A DNA stretch of 40,902 bases, taken from a virus. Below the pieces are notes generated by a model. That model was not told where the DNA came from. It searched no databases and was given only the letters and a program-made list of their open reading frames with translations. Positions 6,239 through 14,385 of this stretch are shown piece by piece (positions within the stretch are counted from its first letter, which is position 1; every line of letters begins with the position of its first letter). The DNA lies in the IMG/VR virus record IMGVR_UViG_3300047409_000338, positions 1 through 40,902 of that record. One strand, given 5' to 3'. Both the position numbers and the translations under genes were made by a program.

Positions 6239-6769
6239 ATGCCGCCGCCCCCGCGTCGGCTGGCGCTGAGCGACGTGATGGGCGGGCAGGTGCCGGCGGA
6301 CGCGGTGCCGGAAGATCAGCCGGGCGATCTCGATGAGAACTATTTGCGCGATCACTTCCGGCAGTTGTATCAGCAGACGCACGACACCCCCGCCGGCGCG
6401 ATGCCGGAGGTCGCCCATCCGGCGATCTTTCAGAAAGATCCGCTGATTGTGGGCACGCCCGCCCAAGCGCGCTGGATCTATGACGCCGTGGCGCGGATCG
6501 CGCCGATGTATATGGATAAGGTCAAAGTGATCAGTCGGCCGGCGACCACCGGCAGCATGCGGATGATGGCCGAGGAGGGGAAGCCGCTGACGCAAACGAC
6601 GGGGACGACGCTGCGGGGCACGACGGATCAATGGCAGCACGTCATTTTCATTGCGCCGGATGCGCCGAACCCGCTGCGCGTGTTGGTGCATGAGTTGGCC
6701 CACATCGCCGGAACGCCAGAGGCCGGGGCGCAGCAGATGATTCGCCGCGCGGGCCAGGGCCCATCATGA
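6239..6769 (+). CDS. HExxH-containing protein upstream of portal
   Basis: 176 residues. The notable feature is VHELAHIAGTPE (residues 150-161): an HExxH zincin signature with a possible third ligand E161, preceded by a beta-strand-like HVIFIAPDAPNPLRVL. This suggests a small zinc metallopeptidase-like domain. The N-terminal 60 residues are Pro/Asp-rich. The gene overlaps the portal start (ATGA) and is probably co-translated with it. A role in virion maturation or cell-wall penetration is possible. Proteolysis is not proven: the C-terminus is short after the motif. Confidence 0.65.
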   Translation: MPPPPRRLALSDVMGGQVPADAVPEDQPGDLDENYLRDHFRQLYQQTHDTPAGAMPEVAHPAIFQKDPLIVGTPAQARWIYDAVARIAPMYMDKVKVISRPATTGSMRMMAEEGKPLTQTTGTTLRGTTDQWQHVIFIAPDAPNPLRVLVHELAHIAGTPEAGAQQMIRRAGQGPS

Positions 6770-9135
6770 CGCCCGTCGTCGCCCTGCGCCGCGAGTCCAA
6801 GGCAACCCCCAACGAGGCGCTGCACACCGAGGCGCTGGAACGCTTCCATTTTGTCGCCGACGTCGAACGCCCGCAGCGCACGCGCGAAGACGAAGACTTG
6901 CGCTTCGATGCCGGCGACCAGTGGCCGGAGGACGTGAAGCGCCAGCGCGGGGGGACGAGCGCGACGGGCCAGCCGACGCCCGCCCGGCCGATGATTACCA
7001 TTCGCACGCTCGACCAGCCGACGGCGCAGATTGTCAATCAGGCGCGCACGGCGAAGTTCGGCATCAAGATTTCGCCGAAAAGTGACGCGAGTCAGGACGA
7101 TGCGGATGTGCGGCAAGGCCTGATTCGGTCGATTGAATACGACAGTCACGCGCAGACGGCGTATCTCTGGGCCTACAACCGCGCGGTCGTGTGCGGGCGC
7201 GGGTTTTTCCGCATCGACAAGGTCTATGCGATCGATGACCCGGACGATGCGAGCGAGAACCCGGCGGCGTGGGACCAGGATCTGCGGATTTGCCCGATTC
7301 TCAACGGCGCGAGCGTGTATCTCGATCCGTTCACGCAGGACTTGAACGACCCCGGCGCGGCCGAGTGGGCGTTTGTGACCCAAGACTTGCCGAAAGCCGT
7401 CTATGTGCGGCAGTTCGGGCAGAGCAAGCTCGCCTCGGCCGATGACGAAGAACTGATCGCGATGGGCGACCAGCGGCCCGACTGGATTCTGAAGGACGAG
7501 AAGGCCGGCACGGCGTATCGGGTGGCCGAATACTGGTATGCGACGTATGCGACGCGCACCGAAGTCAATCCGCGTGACCCGTCGCAGACCCGCGAAATCG
7601 CCACGCGCACGATCATGTGGGCGAAAGTGAACGGGATGGAGATTTTGGACGGCCCGCAGGAGTGGGACGGGCAATTTATCCCGATTGTGCCGGTCATCGG
7701 CATCGAAAAGAACCTGAGCGGCGCGCGGCAGTGGGAAGGGATCGTGCGCGGGAACCGCGATCCGTGCCGGATGATCAACTATCTCGTCTCGAGTGACGCC
7801 GAGAACATGGGGTTAGCGACGAAGGCCCCCTGGATCGGCTACAAGGGCCAGTTTGAAGGCTTTGAAGCGCAGTGGCAGGCGGCCAACACGCGCAACCAGC
7901 CGTATCTGGAAGTGAACGCGATTACCGATGGCGTCAATTCGGTGCTGCCGAAGCCCGAGCGCAACATTCCGACCTATCCGCCGTCGACCGAAGCCATCGG
8001 CATGTACGTGAACTTCGTCCGGTCGACGACCGGCGTCCCCGATGCGGCCTTGGGGCACGTCAATGCGAACGATCGCAGCGGCCGGGCCATCGCGCAGTTG
8101 CAGCAGGCGAGCGAGCAAGGCACGTCAAACTTTCCCGACCACCTGCAGCGCGCGATTCGCCACGGCGGCGTGATTTTGAATGACTTGCTCGGCAAGGTGT
8201 ATGACCGGCCGGGCCGGGTTGTGCAGATTCTGACGGGCGATGACGACCAGCAACAGCGCGTGATGCTCAATCAGCCGTTTGTCTCGCAGGGCGGGCAACC
8301 GCAGCCGGTGATGCCCGGTCAGCCGAGTCCGATGAGTCCGAGTGCGGGCCCGATGGGGGCACCCCAACCATCACCCGTTGGAACCGGAGGCCCCATGGGG
8401 CCAAATATGCCCCAAACAGGCTCCGGGATGCCCGTTTCGCCCCAGATTCAGCACTTCGATCTGTCCAAGGGCCAGTATTCGGTCATCGTCGACGTCGGGA
8501 AGTCGTATGCCACGCGAAGGCAAGCGGCGATGGACGGCTTGTCCGCGCTCGCGCAAGCGGTGCCGCCGTTGGTTCCCCAGTTTGCCGATTTGTGGGTGAA
8601 GTCGATGGACTTCCCCGAAGCGCAGGCGATTGCCGACCGCATCAAGCCGCCCGGCGCGCAGACCGACTTGCCGCCGCAGATTCAAGCCGCCGTCCAAGGG
8701 CTGCAGCAAGAAAACCAGCAGCTCAAGATGGCGATTCAGACCAAACAGGTCGAAGCGCAGGCCAAGCTGCAGGAAACGCAAGTCGACAATGCGTCACGCG
8801 AGAAGATCGCCATGATCAATGCGTCGGCGCAGATTGCGGTCGCCGGCGCGAAGATCGATGCGGAAAACGCGCGCACCTATATTGATGCGCTCGAGAACCG
8901 CTGGGGCAAGGCGCTCGATCTGCACATGGAGAAGCTCACGCACGCGACGCAGCTCTTGCATGACGAGCATCAAGGGGCGATGGACCGGACGCATGACGTC
9001 AACATGGCAGGCCTGACCCACGATCAGACGATGCAGCAAGCCGAGCAGGCGCAGGGGCACGCGCAGGCCAATGCGGAGCAGCAGGCGGCGCTCACGCCCG
9101 AACCGGCCCCGGCGACTGACGAGGCGACGGCATGA
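6766..9135 (+). CDS. P22-like portal protein
   Basis: 789 residues. It forms the ring through which DNA enters and leaves the capsid and docks the terminase. The sequence pattern (DLRFDAGDQWPEDV near residue 45, PMITIRTLDQPTAQIVNQAR, NPRDPSQ, KAPWIGYKGQFEG, NANDRSGRAIAQLQ, then ILNDLLGKVYDRPGRV) follows P22 gp1-type portals, which are about 700-725 residues. The C-terminal 200 residues hold a Pro/Gly/Met linker (about 510-560) and a long Gln-rich helical region (LQQENQQLKMAIQ) comparable to the barrel helix of P22 portal. It starts at an ATGA overlap with the HELAH gene. Confidence 0.9.
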   Translation: MTPVVALRRESKATPNEALHTEALERFHFVADVERPQRTREDEDLRFDAGDQWPEDVKRQRGGTSATGQPTPARPMITIRTLDQPTAQIVNQARTAKFGIKISPKSDASQDDADVRQGLIRSIEYDSHAQTAYLWAYNRAVVCGRGFFRIDKVYAIDDPDDASENPAAWDQDLRICPILNGASVYLDPFTQDLNDPGAAEWAFVTQDLPKAVYVRQFGQSKLASADDEELIAMGDQRPDWILKDEKAGTAYRVAEYWYATYATRTEVNPRDPSQTREIATRTIMWAKVNGMEILDGPQEWDGQFIPIVPVIGIEKNLSGARQWEGIVRGNRDPCRMINYLVSSDAENMGLATKAPWIGYKGQFEGFEAQWQAANTRNQPYLEVNAITDGVNSVLPKPERNIPTYPPSTEAIGMYVNFVRSTTGVPDAALGHVNANDRSGRAIAQLQQASEQGTSNFPDHLQRAIRHGGVILNDLLGKVYDRPGRVVQILTGDDDQQQRVMLNQPFVSQGGQPQPVMPGQPSPMSPSAGPMGAPQPSPVGTGGPMGPNMPQTGSGMPVSPQIQHFDLSKGQYSVIVDVGKSYATRRQAAMDGLSALAQAVPPLVPQFADLWVKSMDFPEAQAIADRIKPPGAQTDLPPQIQAAVQGLQQENQQLKMAIQTKQVEAQAKLQETQVDNASREKIAMINASAQIAVAGAKIDAENARTYIDALENRWGKALDLHMEKLTHATQLLHDEHQGAMDRTHDVNMAGLTHDQTMQQAEQAQGHAQANAEQQAALTPEPAPATDEATA

Positions 9136-9365
9136 ATCTGAGCGTGTGCTATCTGCCGGGTCAGGCGCGCGAGGCGATCCGCCGACTTCGTCACGAAGTG
9201 CGCGGGCGCGTCACCACGGCACCGCCCGTGATCGTGCGAACCGACGTCGAGTCGCACGTCGTGCGCCACAGACATCTGGAGTTTGTGCGCTCGCGCGTCT
9301 ATGACGTCCAGCAGGGCCGCTACATCTATCGTCTGGACACGCGCGTGGATGAGACGAACGCATGA
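9132..9365 (+). CDS. Small basic hypothetical protein between portal and scaffold
   Basis: 77 residues, Arg-rich, beta-like (SVCYLPGQAREAIRRLRHEV..., VYDVQQGRYIYRLD). It overlaps the portal stop (ATGA) and the scaffold start (ATGA), so it sits in a tightly packed head operon. No family is recognised. It may be a minor head protein. Confidence 0.65.
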   Translation: MNLSVCYLPGQAREAIRRLRHEVRGRVTTAPPVIVRTDVESHVVRHRHLEFVRSRVYDVQQGRYIYRLDTRVDETNA

Positions 9366-10360
9366 GCCCGACTGAGACACCTGACACGCCGACGGCCGAG
9401 ACCACGGAGTCCTTCAGCGACTACGTGCAGACCGAAAACGCGAAAGAGCGCGCCGACCCGATCGACGCGCCCGCACCCGAGACGGTGCCGTCCGAGGCGC
9501 CGACGCTCGGCGAGGCCCCGGCGGATCGGCCGGAGTCTGGGGAGTCGCCGGCCGTGCCTGGCACCCCGCCCGAGGCCCCCGAGCAGCCGCGCGCCAAAGA
9601 CGGCACCTTCAAGAAAGTCAGCAACACCGGCGAATGGGCGCGCAATCGCACGCTCACGGCGAAACTGCGCGAGACCGAAGCCGCGCTCGAACAGTTGCGG
9701 CAACAGCAACAAACGCCTGCGGCGCCTACGCCTGCCGGCCCGGCGCCTTCCCAGCCGCCGGCCGTTCAGGCGTCCCCGTGGGCCGACCCCAATGACCCGA
9801 TCCCCGCGCTCGACCGCTACTTGAGCGACCCGGACCCGTATGCGACGCTTGCGCTTGAAGCCGCCAAGTGGGCCGTGCGCGATGCGCGGCGGCAGGACGG
9901 CTATCAGCAGCAACTGGCCGCGCACGCCGAGGCCCGCGCCGAAGTCGAAGCGCGCATTACCGCGTTTGCCGAGGCGCACCCCGACTATCAGGAGAAAGTC
10001 GCCGCCATTGACGACGTGAAGTTCGAGCCGCCGGTCTTGCAATCCATCGCCGAAGATGACGCCGGGCCCGACATCGTGTACTATCTCGCCAGTCACGCCG
10101 ACGAGGCGCGCCGCATCGCGGCGCTCACGCCCGTTGCGGCCGTGAAGGAAATCGGCAAGCTCAGTCTCCAGGTCGCCGCTGCCTCGAACGGCTCAGTGGC
10201 GCCGGGTCGTCCAATCAGCCGCGCGAAGGCACCCATTAAGCCGGTGGGCCATTCGCCGATGACGCCCGCTGGGTCGCCCGACCCGGACCAAACCGACTTT
10301 GCCGACTGGGTACGGCAACAGAACGCGGTGGACCGGCAACGGAAACGCGACGGGCTCTAA
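9362..10360 (+). CDS. Scaffolding protein (P22 gp8-like by position and composition)
   Basis: 332 residues, strongly charged and mostly helical or disordered. Residues 1-85 are Pro/Glu/Thr-rich. A coiled-coil-like stretch (LTAKLRETEAALEQLRQQQQ) follows, then helical segments (AAHAEARAEVEARITAFAEAHPDYQEKV), and a short basic C-terminal end (DRQRKRDGL) that could bind coat subunits. Its place between portal and coat and its composition fit an assembly scaffold that organises coat subunits and leaves before DNA packaging. No protease motif is visible, so removal rather than cleavage is expected. Confidence 0.75.
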   Translation: MSPTETPDTPTAETTESFSDYVQTENAKERADPIDAPAPETVPSEAPTLGEAPADRPESGESPAVPGTPPEAPEQPRAKDGTFKKVSNTGEWARNRTLTAKLRETEAALEQLRQQQQTPAAPTPAGPAPSQPPAVQASPWADPNDPIPALDRYLSDPDPYATLALEAAKWAVRDARRQDGYQQQLAAHAEARAEVEARITAFAEAHPDYQEKVAAIDDVKFEPPVLQSIAEDDAGPDIVYYLASHADEARRIAALTPVAAVKEIGKLSLQVAAASNGSVAPGRPISRAKAPIKPVGHSPMTPAGSPDPDQTDFADWVRQQNAVDRQRKRDGL

Positions 10361-10372
10361 GGATGGGCCCGT

Positions 10373-11656
10373 ATGGCCGTTGCCAATACCTTCCGGACTC
10401 CGCAGTGGGTCGTCAAGGAAGTCGGCCGCTCGGCGGTCAATAGCCTCAAACTCGGCGCGAATTGCACGCGCAAATACTCGGCGGATTTCAAGGCCGGGGG
10501 CGCCAAAGTGGGCGCCAGCTTCAACCTGCGCCTGCCGCAACGCTTCGCCACGACGTACGGCCAGGCGTTCCAGCAGCAGGCGATTAGTGACGTCCTCGTC
10601 CCGGTCGTCATCACGCAGCAAGGCAATATCGGCATTTCGTGGTCGACCTTCGACCAGACGTTTAGCGTCGAGGAAGTCCAGGCGCGGTATCTGAAGCCGG
10701 CCGGGCTGCAGATTGCCAACAGCATCGACTTCGACGGCTTCGTGAACGTGATGCCGAAGGCGTTTCATGCGGTCGGCACGCCGGGGACGACCCCGACGAC
10801 CTTGCAGACCTATCTCGATGCGGTCACGAAGATTCGCAACGTCGGCGGCCCCGATGACAGCCTCGTCGCGATGCTCTCGCCGAACATGTCGGCGACGATG
10901 GTCGGCAGCAACCCGACCTTGTTCAATCCGCAGGACAGCATCTCCAAGAACTTCCGCAAAGGGCAGTTCTCCTCCGGCGAGATGGGGCTCGGCATTACCG
11001 ACTGGTACTACGACCAGAACACGCGGCAGCGGACGACGGGCTCGTCGACGACGTTTACGCCCGTGGTCAACCAGACGACCTTTGCCGACGGCATGACGAG
11101 CATCGTCACGGCCGGCAATGCGTCGGGTGCGACGACCTACAAGGCCGGCGACAAGTTCACGATCGCCAATGTCAACGAGATCAATCCGCAGAACTACACC
11201 TCGACGGGCCAGCTCATGCAGTTGACGGTGGTGAACGATGTGACCTCGGTCGGCGTCGCGGCGACCATCACGTTCTTCCCGCCGCTGATTGGGGTCGGCG
11301 CGGGGCCGCTCCCGAACACGCAAGCCAACGTCGACGCGCTGCCGGCGAACAACGCGGCGATCATCCCGCTGGGCTCGACGATTACGACCTCGTCGGGCAC
11401 CTGGACGGCGACCCCCACGCGCGAAGGGCTGGTCTATGCGCCCGAAGCGATTGTGCTCGCGATGGTCGACCCGGACGGCGATCTGCCGGGCGCGGACGCC
11501 AGCAGCATCTCGGATGCGAAAACCGGCTTTGCGATGCGGTACGCGCGGCAGTGGAACGCGCAGAGTGACCAGAAAGTGTCGAGGATCGATGCGTTTTGGG
11601 GTTGGGCCGTCTACCGCCCCGAATGGTTAGTCGCGGTGGAAGGCGGGGCGTCCTGA
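10373..11656 (+). CDS. Major capsid protein, P22 coat (gp5)-like
   Basis: 427 residues; P22 gp5 is 430. It builds the icosahedral shell with an HK97 fold. The N-terminus (MAVANTFRTPQWVVKEVGRSAVNSLKLG) matches the 'ANTLLTP..I..E.L..L.N.L' start of the P22 coat family. The middle contains the conserved 'FNPQDSISKNFRKGQFS..MGLGITDWYYDQN' type segment (about 180-220). A beta-rich insertion (about 230-370) would correspond to the I-domain. The gene follows the scaffold by 12 bp. Its last 30 bp overlap the 3' end of a homing endonuclease gene on the other strand. Confidence 0.9.
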   Translation: MAVANTFRTPQWVVKEVGRSAVNSLKLGANCTRKYSADFKAGGAKVGASFNLRLPQRFATTYGQAFQQQAISDVLVPVVITQQGNIGISWSTFDQTFSVEEVQARYLKPAGLQIANSIDFDGFVNVMPKAFHAVGTPGTTPTTLQTYLDAVTKIRNVGGPDDSLVAMLSPNMSATMVGSNPTLFNPQDSISKNFRKGQFSSGEMGLGITDWYYDQNTRQRTTGSSTTFTPVVNQTTFADGMTSIVTAGNASGATTYKAGDKFTIANVNEINPQNYTSTGQLMQLTVVNDVTSVGVAATITFFPPLIGVGAGPLPNTQANVDALPANNAAIIPLGSTITTSSGTWTATPTREGLVYAPEAIVLAMVDPDGDLPGADASSISDAKTGFAMRYARQWNAQSDQKVSRIDAFWGWAVYRPEWLVAVEGGAS

Positions 11657-12301
11657 GCGCTTGGGCTTCGGCCAATGTCGACGTGGCTGAGTCAAAGCTT
11701 TCTCAACAGACCAATGACGACTGATTCGCAGACACAGGACTTCGGCGGGAATGCCCGTAATGGCGCTCCACTCGGCATACGAGTGCGACACGCCATTCAG
11801 CGTCAACGTGACGTTCGTGCTGCGATTGTTCATCTGGTCGGTGTGCGTACTCCACACGCAGTTGGCCGCGCAGTAGGGTCCATCGTTGTCGCGTCGGTCG
11901 ATCGAGTGTTTCAACGACGGCCGTGGACCCATGTCTTTGAGAAATTGCGCGAACGATGCACGCCACTCGTCGCATACCTGAATCCCACGGCCGCCGTAGA
12001 AGCGGTAGTTGTGGGCTTTCGGATTGCGACACCGATCGTTCATGTGGGTCCACGTCCGGTAGGTGGGTGTGGCGTCCATCCCGTGTGTGGTGAATTTCTG
12101 CCGCGACCATTCGCGTCGATGACAGCCACAGGACGTCGAGAGGTGCTTGACCAGCGAACTACGCGCGATGGCTTTTTCAGTGCCGCATGCACACCGGCAG
12201 AGCCAGTGGGTGTTTTTCGTGAGGCCGACGGGGGTCGCGGCGCGGCGCAGCACGGTCAGTTTTCCGTAGCATTGGCCAGTCATGTCGATGGCGGTGGACA
12301 C
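11627..12301 (-). CDS. HNH-family homing endonuclease next to coat gene
   Basis: 224 residues on the - strand from GTG 12301. The N-terminal zinc part has CRCACG and SCGCHR. The central part shows the YGGRGIQVCDEW and SIDRRDNDGPYCAANCVW motifs (about 105-155) of phage HNH/GIY-like freestanding endonucleases. The C-terminus repeats a helix-turn-helix-like 'YAEWSAITGI...SVEKAL' DNA-binding segment. Such genes spread by cutting phage DNA lacking them. It is inserted on the opposite strand after the coat gene, overlapping its end by 30 bp. A TAATAT box (12308-12313) lies 6 nt before the GTG, suggesting a leaderless transcript. Confidence 0.85.
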   Translation of the reverse strand: MSTAIDMTGQCYGKLTVLRRAATPVGLTKNTHWLCRCACGTEKAIARSSLVKHLSTSCGCHRREWSRQKFTTHGMDATPTYRTWTHMNDRCRNPKAHNYRFYGGRGIQVCDEWRASFAQFLKDMGPRPSLKHSIDRRDNDGPYCAANCVWSTHTDQMNNRSTNVTLTLNGVSHSYAEWSAITGIPAEVLCLRISRHWSVEKALTQPRRHWPKPKRSGRPAFHRD

Positions 12302-12330
12302 CCTGAAATATTAGCATTTTAGGAGCAAAA

Positions 12331-12930
12331 ATGGCAGTTACTCTCTCGACTACACTCGCATCCGCCGCGCTCGCGTCCGATCGCACGATCAAACTCACGA
12401 GTGGCACGGGCGCCGCCGTCGGCATGGTCGTCAAGATGGAGACCGAATGGTCGTCCGTCTCGGCGATTGCCGCCGATGGCGTCACCATCACCCTCGGCCT
12501 GCGCGGCGACAAAGGCTCGGCGGCGCTTCCACACAAGGCGCTCTCGGCCGTGCAAGTCGGCAACGCCGTCGACTTCACGATCACGTCGCCGATTGGCTCG
12601 CCGACGCCGATTCCGCTCACGACCCCCGGCGTCGTCTACTACGGCGTGGCGGGGGCCATTGCCATTCCGGCGCAGGATAGCAATATCTTCCTGAACGGGG
12701 CGGCGGCCATTGCCATGACGCTCGCGATTCCCGGCACCGATATCGACGGGCGGCGCCTGACGATCGCGGCGGCGACCGCCTTCGCGCATACCGTCACCAC
12801 CCCCGCGCTCGGCTTCAAGGGCACCGTGCAGATCGGCACCTTCGGCGGGGCAGTGGGGGACGGGATGACCATCATCGCGCAGGGCGGCCGGTGGCTGCCC
12901 GCCGCGGCGATCAACATCACGTTCAGCTAA
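12331..12930 (+). CDS. Putative beta-rich virion protein (decoration-type candidate)
   Basis: 199 residues with few charged residues and many Thr, Ala, Val and Ile (TLSTTLASAALASDRTIKLTSG, TIAAATAFAHTVTTPALGFKG, ending AAINITFS), the composition of an exported or particle-bound beta protein. AGGAG at 12321-12325 precedes the ATG. It directly follows the coat gene, apart from the inserted HNH gene, so a capsid decoration or head-associated role is plausible. No family is recognised. Confidence 0.65.
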   Translation: MAVTLSTTLASAALASDRTIKLTSGTGAAVGMVVKMETEWSSVSAIAADGVTITLGLRGDKGSAALPHKALSAVQVGNAVDFTITSPIGSPTPIPLTTPGVVYYGVAGAIAIPAQDSNIFLNGAAAIAMTLAIPGTDIDGRRLTIAAATAFAHTVTTPALGFKGTVQIGTFGGAVGDGMTIIAQGGRWLPAAAINITFS

Positions 12931-13086
12931 ATGTCTGGCGGGGACCGTCGTCTCGTGTGGACCGTCGTCCCCATGAGCACGACGGCCCCGCAGGCATTTG
13001 TCGTCACGCATGAGGACCGCTCATGGCCCAACAAGTCATCAACAACTACAACTATGCGGTCCCGGTCACGCCGAGTGACACGCTGA
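12931..13086 (+). CDS. Uncertain overlapping small reading frame
   Basis: A 51-codon frame that begins with ATG immediately after the TAA of the preceding gene. The first 30 residues (LVWTVVPMSTTAPQAFVVTHED) look protein-like, but the last 20 are Ser/Arg/Thr read from the overlapping next gene. It may be a real short peptide, or the 92-nt space may only carry the ribosome-binding region of 13023. Confidence 0.25.
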   Translation: MSGGDRRLVWTVVPMSTTAPQAFVVTHEDRSWPNKSSTTTTMRSRSRRVTR

Positions 13087-13280
13087 ACAGCCCGCAGAAA
13101 AACAACCGCTATCCGGACGCCCTCTGGGTGGGCGGGGCCGGCATTGTCGTCGCCGTGCAACCGGACGGCAGCACGGTCAACTTCACGGTCGTCGCCGGCA
13201 CGCTCCTCCCGTTCATCTGCCAGCGCGTGAACGCCGCGACGACGACGGCGACGCTCATCCTCGGCTTGTGGCAGTTGTAA
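13023..13280 (+). CDS. Small virion protein, spike-base-like pattern
   Basis: 85 residues. The pattern 'YPDALWVGGAGIVVAVQPDGSTVNFTVVAGTLLPFICQRVNAATTTATLILGLWQL' is seen in short structural proteins encoded after coat genes and in the gene transfer agent spike-base (Rcc01079) family. Mostly beta strands are expected. The ATG follows GAGGACCGCTC. The stop overlaps the next start (TAATG). A virion position is inferred from family pattern and synteny. Confidence 0.65.
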   Translation: MAQQVINNYNYAVPVTPSDTLNSPQKNNRYPDALWVGGAGIVVAVQPDGSTVNFTVVAGTLLPFICQRVNAATTTATLILGLWQL

Positions 13281-13639
13281 TGAGCTATCGCACGACGCTC
13301 TACAAAGGCGTGAAACGGCCGGACGGCAAACTCGTCGTGCTCGACGTCGACTATCTCACGCAGACGAGCAAGATCGTCGAGCAGGCCTCGCCCGAGCACA
13401 CGCTCGCGCTCTCGCTCGGCTGGGCCGACTCGCCGCAGGAAGCGATGGCGCGACTGGAAGCCGCCGAAGACCAGATTGCCGTCGATGCGGCCGTCAGTGC
13501 GTCGGATGACCAACATCTGAGTGAAAAAGCGCAGGCCGAAGTCCTCGCCTACGAATCGACGACGCTCGAGCACATCACGGACATCCCCGAAGCGCCGAAG
13601 AAGCGCGGCCGGCCGCGCAAGTCGCCGCATGAGGCCTAG
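13280..13639 (+). CDS. Hypothetical protein with AT-hook-like end
   Basis: 119 residues. The N-terminus is beta-like (SYRTTLYKGVKRPDGKLVVLDVDY), the middle acidic and helical, and the C-terminus ends in PKKRGRPRKSPHEA, which contains an AT-hook core (RGRPRK) able to bind the DNA minor groove. It is coupled to the previous gene through TAATG and stops 2 bp before the next GTG start. It may contact packaged DNA or be a minor head protein; this is inference. Confidence 0.65.
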   Translation: MSYRTTLYKGVKRPDGKLVVLDVDYLTQTSKIVEQASPEHTLALSLGWADSPQEAMARLEAAEDQIAVDAAVSASDDQHLSEKAQAEVLAYESTTLEHITDIPEAPKKRGRPRKSPHEA

Positions 13640-13641
13640 CC

Positions 13642-14385
13642 GTGGCGATTCCGGCCACCACGACCGCGCGCATCCTGATCGACCAGGCGCTCGATGACCT
13701 CGGCGTCAAGGCCGTCGGCGAAGCCTTGTCGGCCGACGACGCGCAGGACGCGCTGCAGCGGCTGAACGACCTGATCGATACGTGGGAACTCCAACCCGGC
13801 ACGATTCTCAACGAAACGCGCGAAGTCTTTCCGCTCATCGCCGGGCGGGGCGGGCCGAATAGCCCGTATCTCATCGGCCCCGGCGCCATCTTCGATACCG
13901 TGCGCCCGACCTACGTCAACGGCTTCAAGCTGCTGCTCGTGACCGGCAGCGCGCCCCAGGAACTGTGGCTCGACAACCTGACCGACCAGGCCTATCGGTC
14001 GATCAGCATGAAGACCTTCAGCGCCATCTACCCGACCGCGGCCTACTTCAACGAGACGTATCCGTGGGCCACGCTCTTTCTCTATCCGGTGCCGACGACC
14101 GGCGCCAATAGCCTCGTCATGTATAGCCTGAAGCCCACGGCGGGGTTTGCCACGCTCACGACGCCGGTGGCGCTCGCGCCCGGCTACCGCGAAGCGATCC
14201 ACTACAACCTGGCGAAGCGGCTCGCGGCGCCGTTCAGTCAGCCGTGGACGCCGCAGCTCGACGACCTGGCGCGCAGTGCGCTCAGTTGGGTGAAGACCGC
14301 GAACACGAAGTCGATGGATCTGGCGCTCGATCCCGCGCTCACCTTCGGCAGTCGCAAGCCCTATAACATACTCACGGATAGCTGA
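13642..14385 (+). CDS. Head-completion/tail-adaptor protein, P22 gp4-like
   Basis: 247 residues from GTG 13642. The N-terminal half is helical (ARILIDQALDDLGVKA....DDAQDALQRLNDLIDTWE), with the 'AL..LN.LID.W' motif typical of gp4-type head-to-tail adaptor proteins. A later part reads YPVPTTGANSLVMYSLKP and ends in helices near 'GYREAIHYNLAKRLAAPF', again as in this family. Gp4-like proteins bind the portal after packaging and seal the head. The length is larger than P22 gp4 (166) but common in related phages. It overlaps the plug gene by one base. Confidence 0.8.
   Translation: MAIPATTTARILIDQALDDLGVKAVGEALSADDAQDALQRLNDLIDTWELQPGTILNETREVFPLIAGRGGPNSPYLIGPGAIFDTVRPTYVNGFKLLLVTGSAPQELWLDNLTDQAYRSISMKTFSAIYPTAAYFNETYPWATLFLYPVPTTGANSLVMYSLKPTAGFATLTTPVALAPGYREAIHYNLAKRLAAPFSQPWTPQLDDLARSALSWVKTANTKSMDLALDPALTFGSRKPYNILTDS

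Noticed and set aside
10193-11323. - strand frame of 376 residues opposite scaffold and coat genes
   Set aside because: Antisense to the coat protein and made almost wholly of Arg, Gly, Asp and His.
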